This document shows positions 60,001-64,000 of a stretch of DNA of 64,000 bases, piece after piece. How positions within the stretch are numbered: position 1 is the stretch's first letter; each line of letters opens with the position of its first letter. The position numbers and the translations under genes were made by a program. The DNA comes from Prototheca cutis (taxonomy: Eukaryota > Chlorophyta > Trebouxiophyceae > Chlorellales > Chlorellaceae), in assembly GCA_002897115.2 (NCBI GenBank), contig BCIH01000004.1, positions 340,137-404,136 of the forward strand, read 5' to 3'. Under the pieces are notes generated by a model. The model was not told the DNA's origin. It did not search any database and saw only the letters and a list, made by a program, of their open reading frames with translations.

Positions 60001-61781
60001 GAGTGATGCACGCGCTGATCAAGAGCGTAGCACAAGTCCTAGTCATTATTCTTCTTAAATTGAGTCATAACACAATGCAGGTCACCGTCGGACGTATGTG
60101 GGTGCGATGCCTGGCAAGATGGTGCAGTGCCTGAAGCAGACGGGCGTGGGCAACCCCTTTGTCCTGATCGACGAGATTGACAAGCTTGGACGCGGTTACC
60201 AGGGTGACCCAGCGTCTGCACTGCTGGAGCTGCTGGATCCCGAGCAGAACGCCAGTTTCTTGGACCATTATCTCGACGTTCCTGTGGATCTGTCGCGGGT
60301 GCTGTTCATGTGCACGGCCAACGTCCTGGACACCATCCCCGGCCCCCTGCTGGACCGCATGGAGGTCATCCGCCTTTCCGGGTACACACGCGACGAAAAA
60401 ATCTCCATTGCGCGGCGCTACCTCGAGGTCCAGGCACGGAAGGAGGCCGGCGTGCCCCGGAACGCGGTGCAAGTCACCGACGAGGCCATGCTGTCCCTGG
60501 TGGAGGAGTACGCCCGCGAAGCCGGGGTCCGCAACCTGAAGAAGCAGCTGGAAAAAATTTACCGCAAGGCCGCCTTTAGGTTGGTCAGCCAAGGCAAAGT
60601 CCAAATCCCAGAGCGCGCGGGCAATGGCAGTACCGCTGGTGGCAAGGGCACGGGAGATTCAAGCAAGGCCACGACCAAGGACGGCAGCGACAATGCCGTT
60701 GGAGCAACCCCAAACACGGAGGTTCTGCCGCCAGAGGAATTTGACTCGCCGCCGGTGGGCTCGGCCCCTCAGGGCCAGGTCCCGCCGCAGGCCGAGTCAG
60801 AGGCGCTGGCAGAGCATGAAAGCGAGTTGCTCCCCGCCTTTGATGAGCCTGCGATCGTCGTGGACGCAGCCGACCTGCCCGGGCTGCTTGGAGCCGCGCC
60901 CTTCACGAGCGACCGCATCTACGGACGCGACACCCCCCCTGGTGTGGTGATGGGTCTGGCGTGGACGGCGATGGGTGGCAGCTCGTTGTACATCGAGGCG
61001 GCGGCCGTCGAGCGCGGGGAGGGCAAGGGCTCGCTGCGCACGACAGGGCAGCTGGGCGACGTGATGAAGGAAAGCGCGAGCATCGCGCACACCTTTGCGC
61101 GTCAGTTCCTGGAGGCCCGTGGTGGCGGCGATTTCTTCGCGCAGGCGGCGCTGCACGTGCACGTGCCGGCGGGGGCCACCCCAAAGGACGGGCCCTCTGC
61201 AGGCAGCACCATCATCACGGCCCTGCTCAGTCTGGCACTGGCGAGGCCGGTGCGCCAGGATCTGGCCATGACGGGCGAGGTAACCCTGACGGGCAAGGTC
61301 CTGCCCATCGGCGGCGTCAAGGAAAAGGCACTGGCGGCGCGGCGCGCGGGTGTCAAGCACATCATCTTCCCAGAGGGCAACCGCCGCGACTGGGAAGAGC
61401 TCGGCGAGGTGAGCGAGCCGTGGGGGTTTATGAGGTTTTTTGGTAGTGATTTTCCTTGTTTATGCGTGGCAGTACAGGTTGGACGTCACCATTGTCATGT
61501 TGATGTTCGACCTTGCCTGGACGGTTGCGCTGATTGTTATTTTCGGCTGCTGCTCTCCAGCCATGTGGCAGGGACAGCTCCGTTTACAAGGGCTGGTGCT
61601 TTGTTCCACACACGCTTGAACGACAGCCAGCCAGCCACCCAACTCCTTCCCCGTCCCACACGCAACCATGCAGGACGTCAAAGCCGGGTTCGACGTGCAC
61701 TTTGTGCAAGAGTACCAGCAAATATTCGACATTGCCTTCCCGGACGAGGCGCAGCGCGACCAGGCTGCCGCCGCCGCGTGA
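57059..61781 (+). CDS. LON1: Mitochondrial Lon protease (LonA type)
   Basis: ATP-dependent serine protease of the mitochondrial matrix, degrading damaged proteins. Eleven exons (57059-57246, 57471-57725, 57868-58132, 58254-58418, 58572-58870, 59015-59099, 59232-59348, 59534-59623, 59750-59882, 60081-61408, 61674-61781) splice in phase to 1010 residues. The N-terminus ([20 protein letters not shown]) is a presequence. The LON substrate domain begins [20 protein letters not shown]. Walker A is GPPGVGKTS (about 496) and Walker [10 protein letters not shown] (about 559-567). The protease domain has the catalytic Ser904 in KDGPSAGST and the Lys of [14 protein letters not shown] about 43 residues on. 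A Gly/Ser/acidic spacer of about 100 residues separates the AAA+ and protease parts, as in other mitochondrial Lons. The second exon's donor-acceptor pairing was chosen to keep frame. Confidence 0.97.
59123..59145. repeat. G homopolymer (23)
   Basis: Preceded by a GT repeat, inside the Lon intron that follows the exon ending at 59099. Confidence 0.95.
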
Positions 61782-61893
61782 GTGGGGGCCAGAGAGGAGA
61801 GGTCCAACGTCTGATTCCGGGCAGACCGCAGTGCGGAGGCATCCCGCGCAAGGACGTAGCCGATGAAATGATGAGATGGCAGCGCTGATCTCG

Positions 61894-62380
61894 CTATTGC
61901 GAAGCGGAGGTGCCGTCTTGCGGCCTGTCCGCCTGCAGGGACCGCTCCCGTGCTGCCTCCAGCAGCTTCTTTTCCATGCTTATTTGCCGGGCAAGTTCAC
62001 GCTCTGTCTGCAGTAATGGAAGCGAGCGGCACCATACTGTCATTTTTACGTGGTATCCAATGCCATACGGTCACTGGTGATTCATGAGAATTGGAAAAGA
62101 GCTGCAATATCTAAACCCCTCCCCAACACCCTCACATGGAGGCCCTCCACTTCCTCTCTGGACCAGCGGTGCAGGAGGTACGCCGCAAGGCCAGCGGCTA
62201 GCCACGAAAGCTTATCCTGGAAGCGACATGTGCAAAGTGCATTGGGTCATGCGATGCCGGCACAACCGGCACAACCCAGAATGGAGCCGGGGCAATTGGC
62301 AATGAAGCAACCCGTCCATTTCTACGTACAGTGCGACTTTGGAAGCTGAACAACCGCCTAAAAAGCCCCGGGGACGACAT
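61894..62380 (-). CDS. 83-residue protein with one membrane helix and a coiled coil
   Basis: Three exons, 62380-62330, 62216-62130 and 62007-61894, splice in phase 0 with good GT-AG sites (gtacgt and gtgttg donors) to 83 residues. The start MSSPGLFRRLFSFQSR is basic and amphipathic. The second exon gives a membrane helix (KLSWLAAGLAAYLLHRW). The third is a charged helix (ELARQISMEKKLLEAARERS) ending in a Gln/Ser tail. This fits a small inner-membrane mitochondrial or plastid subunit or assembly factor. No family is recognised. It sits on the opposite strand between the Lon and CRAL-TRIO genes, with its stop 113 bp from the Lon stop. Confidence 0.6.
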
Positions 62381-62634
62381 CCTGGAACCAATATCGTTTA
62401 CAGGAAATACAGCATATATGCGGAAAATCCCCTTGCTGGAGGATGGCATCGGGAAACTTCAGGACGCCGGAATGCTTCTGCGGTGCAGTGGGAGCTCCAG
62501 ATCCCTAAGAGGGCATGCCTCGCGATGTGGTCGGGATCGTCGACGCCTGCACGCGCAACAAAAAAAAACTGCAGCTCTGGACGCTGAGCCTTGCCTTTTG
62601 AAACGCCCTGCGCTACCTTTTGATTGTGTAGCGC
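62381..62634. promoter_or_regulatory. Divergent promoter of the 83-residue protein and CRAL-TRIO genes
   Basis: 254 bp between outward-facing start codons; a run of nine A lies near 62562-62570. Nothing else is recognised. Confidence 0.4.
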
Positions 62635-64000
62635 ATGTCGAATGCGACAGCAGACTCCCCAGTCGTCGGGAGCAGGTGCGAGCTGCGCGACGGTGGGAGC
62701 TGGGGTGCACCTGTCTCGGGAATGGCGAAGCGCGCCACCCCGGCGCCAATCAACCGCCCAATCCGACTCCATTCCCTGCCCAACTTACAGGAAATCCGAT
62801 ACTTTTGTTTCAGAACGGCGGGCGGTGCTGAGCCTGACATGCACGGTGGGCGGGTTCCAGCTGTCGCTGCCACTGGTGGCTCTCCCTGTTCGGCGAGCGG
62901 ACGGCAAGGCTGCGCTGCGGGAGACGGTCCCGGTCCCGGATGCCGTTGCCACCGTCCAGGCAACAATCCCATCGCAACCTGATCTGAGCCCAGCTCTGCA
63001 GCAGTTGAAGGCGGGCTTGTCACCGGCGACGGTTGCTCGCCTCACGGAGTGCGGAGAGCCCGTGGACGCCGCTTTCTTGCAGCGATGGCTGACTGCACGC
63101 AAGGGAAGCCTCACGGCTGCTCGGACCGACATCGAGGCGCACGCCGACTGGCGCTGGTCCGTCCTGGGCCCCGGCGGGGTGCGTGAAAACGAAGTGGCTG
63201 CCGACCTGGCGGCCGGCCGTGCTTTCTTCCAGGGCCTCTCCCGCGACGGCTGCCCCGTGCTGATCCTGCGGGCCACGCGGTTTGCGGACACGGGTGGGAG
63301 CGCTGCAACCGCGCAGCGTCTCATCTGCTTCCTCATGGACCGTGCCGCGCCGCTGGCAGATGCCGGGGCCAACCCACTGGGCCAGTTCCGGGTGATCTTT
63401 GACCTCTCTGGTGCGTGGCGCTGCTGCAGCAAGAATAATTCTCTTTTGGAGGTGCTGGGTGGGGGAGGGTTGTAGTGCGGTGGGTCAGTTTTGTGCTTCA
63501 AGATTTCAGCGTGCCCTGGTGGGGCCATGCTTGCTCGACAAGTACCGCTGTCGTATTCCCTACCATCATGCTCTCACAACAAACAACCAAGCACACGCTC
63601 GCAGGGCTGAAGACGCGGGGTCTGGACAGTCTTTACCAGGCGCTGCTGGCGGTTTTCGAGGTGCTGCAGCGCCACTACCCAGAACGTCTGCGCTGTCTGT
63701 ACTTCGTGCATGCGCCGATCCTGTTCTGGGGCGTCTGGCGCCTGCTGGCATCATTTTTGGATCCGGTGACCAGGGAGAAGATCCAGTTTATCGGCTCGGG
63801 AGAGGGAGGACGCCAGGCCCTTTTGCGGGCTGTTCCCGAACAGGTGAGGCAGGGTATTGGGAGGGCATCTGTCCCGCATGGGACTGCATTGTTCATTCTT
63901 GTGTGGAGGCGATGAGCAAGGGCTGCCTGACGACGTGATGTAATATAATTGCAGATACTGTATCGCTCACAAACTCGGTGGTCCCGCGGTCTTGTAGGTG
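62635..64000 (+). CDS. CRAL-TRIO (Sec14-like) lipid-binding protein, 3' end beyond window
   Basis: A probable phosphatidylinositol/lipid transfer protein. Exons: 62635-62675 (MSNATADSPVVGSR), 62791-63410, 63605-63843, and a final partial exon from about 63955. The small first exon restores the frame into KSDTFVSERRAVLSLTCTVG. After a linker, an N-terminal CRAL-TRIO helix region reads FLQRWLTARKGSLTAARTDI. The lipid pocket follows: GCPVLILRATRFAD, FRVIFDLSGLKTRGLDSLYQ, VLQRHYPERLRCLYFVHAPI and LDPVTREKIQFIG. The order and spacing match the Sec14 fold, including the helix that normally precedes the closing E-x-GG segment. That segment lies at or past the window edge, and the reading frame of the last visible exon is not certain. 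Confidence 0.88.

Overview
The window is nuclear DNA of a eukaryote, most likely a green alga (Chlorophyta, perhaps a coccoid trebouxiophyte). It is GC-rich, and nearly every gene is cut by several short GT-AG introns whose splice phases rejoin conserved protein families. The gene set is plant/algal: split-type ATP-citrate lyase subunit A, cytosolic glucanotransferase DPE2 with CBM20 domains, a plastid DUF3531 protein, an E2F factor, a plant-type GATA zinc finger and sterol delta8-delta7 isomerase. The species itself is an inference. Coordinates given for spliced genes run from start codon to stop codon and include introns; exons are listed in the evidence.

Layout. 1-2.8 kb: an exostosin (GT47) gene on the minus strand, cut at its 3' end by a 69-G run. 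4.2-6.2: ATP-citrate lyase A. 6.6-9.8: unresolved coding fragments, then a GATA factor. 9.8-12.4: gene-poor, with the C-terminal piece of a Fanzor/TnpB-like nuclease. 12.4-16: a basic unknown protein head to head with type I asparaginase. 16.4-20.5: sterol isomerase and beta-N-acetylhexosaminidase. 21.3-23: E2F. 23.8-26.9: an Egt1-type fusion for ergothioneine synthesis. 27.4-33: DPE2, divergent from a metaxin-like gene (33.3-35.1). 35.3-36.1: a small unknown protein. 36.3-39.3: an FHA-RING-zinc finger (CHFR-like) protein. 39.8-42.1: a BioF-type 8-amino-7-oxononanoate synthase ending in a PTS1-like tripeptide. 42.4-42.7: a 70-residue membrane protein. 42.8-44.8: a CIR_N/Cwc25-like splicing protein. 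45.1-50.2: a giant membrane RING protein. 50.5-51.5: a degenerate J-domain membrane protein. 52.2-53.7: DUF3531. 54-56.7: VTA1/LIP5. 57-61.8: mitochondrial Lon protease. 61.9-62.4: an 83-residue membrane/coiled-coil protein on the minus strand. 62.6-64: a CRAL-TRIO (Sec14-like) gene running off the end.

The genes do not form a pathway; this is ordinary dense euchromatin with many head-to-head pairs sharing short promoters. Several genes touch acetyl-CoA and carbon flow (ACLA, DPE2), sterol synthesis, organelle protein quality control and import (Lon, metaxin-like, DUF3531) and ubiquitin or ESCRT traffic. Long G:C homopolymers, some containing Ns, recur in introns and intergenic DNA and mark weak points of the assembly. 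The most unusual items are the Fanzor remnant, the Egt1 fusion, the RING domain split by about 215 residues, and small intron-split genes that single-frame ORF calling cannot see.
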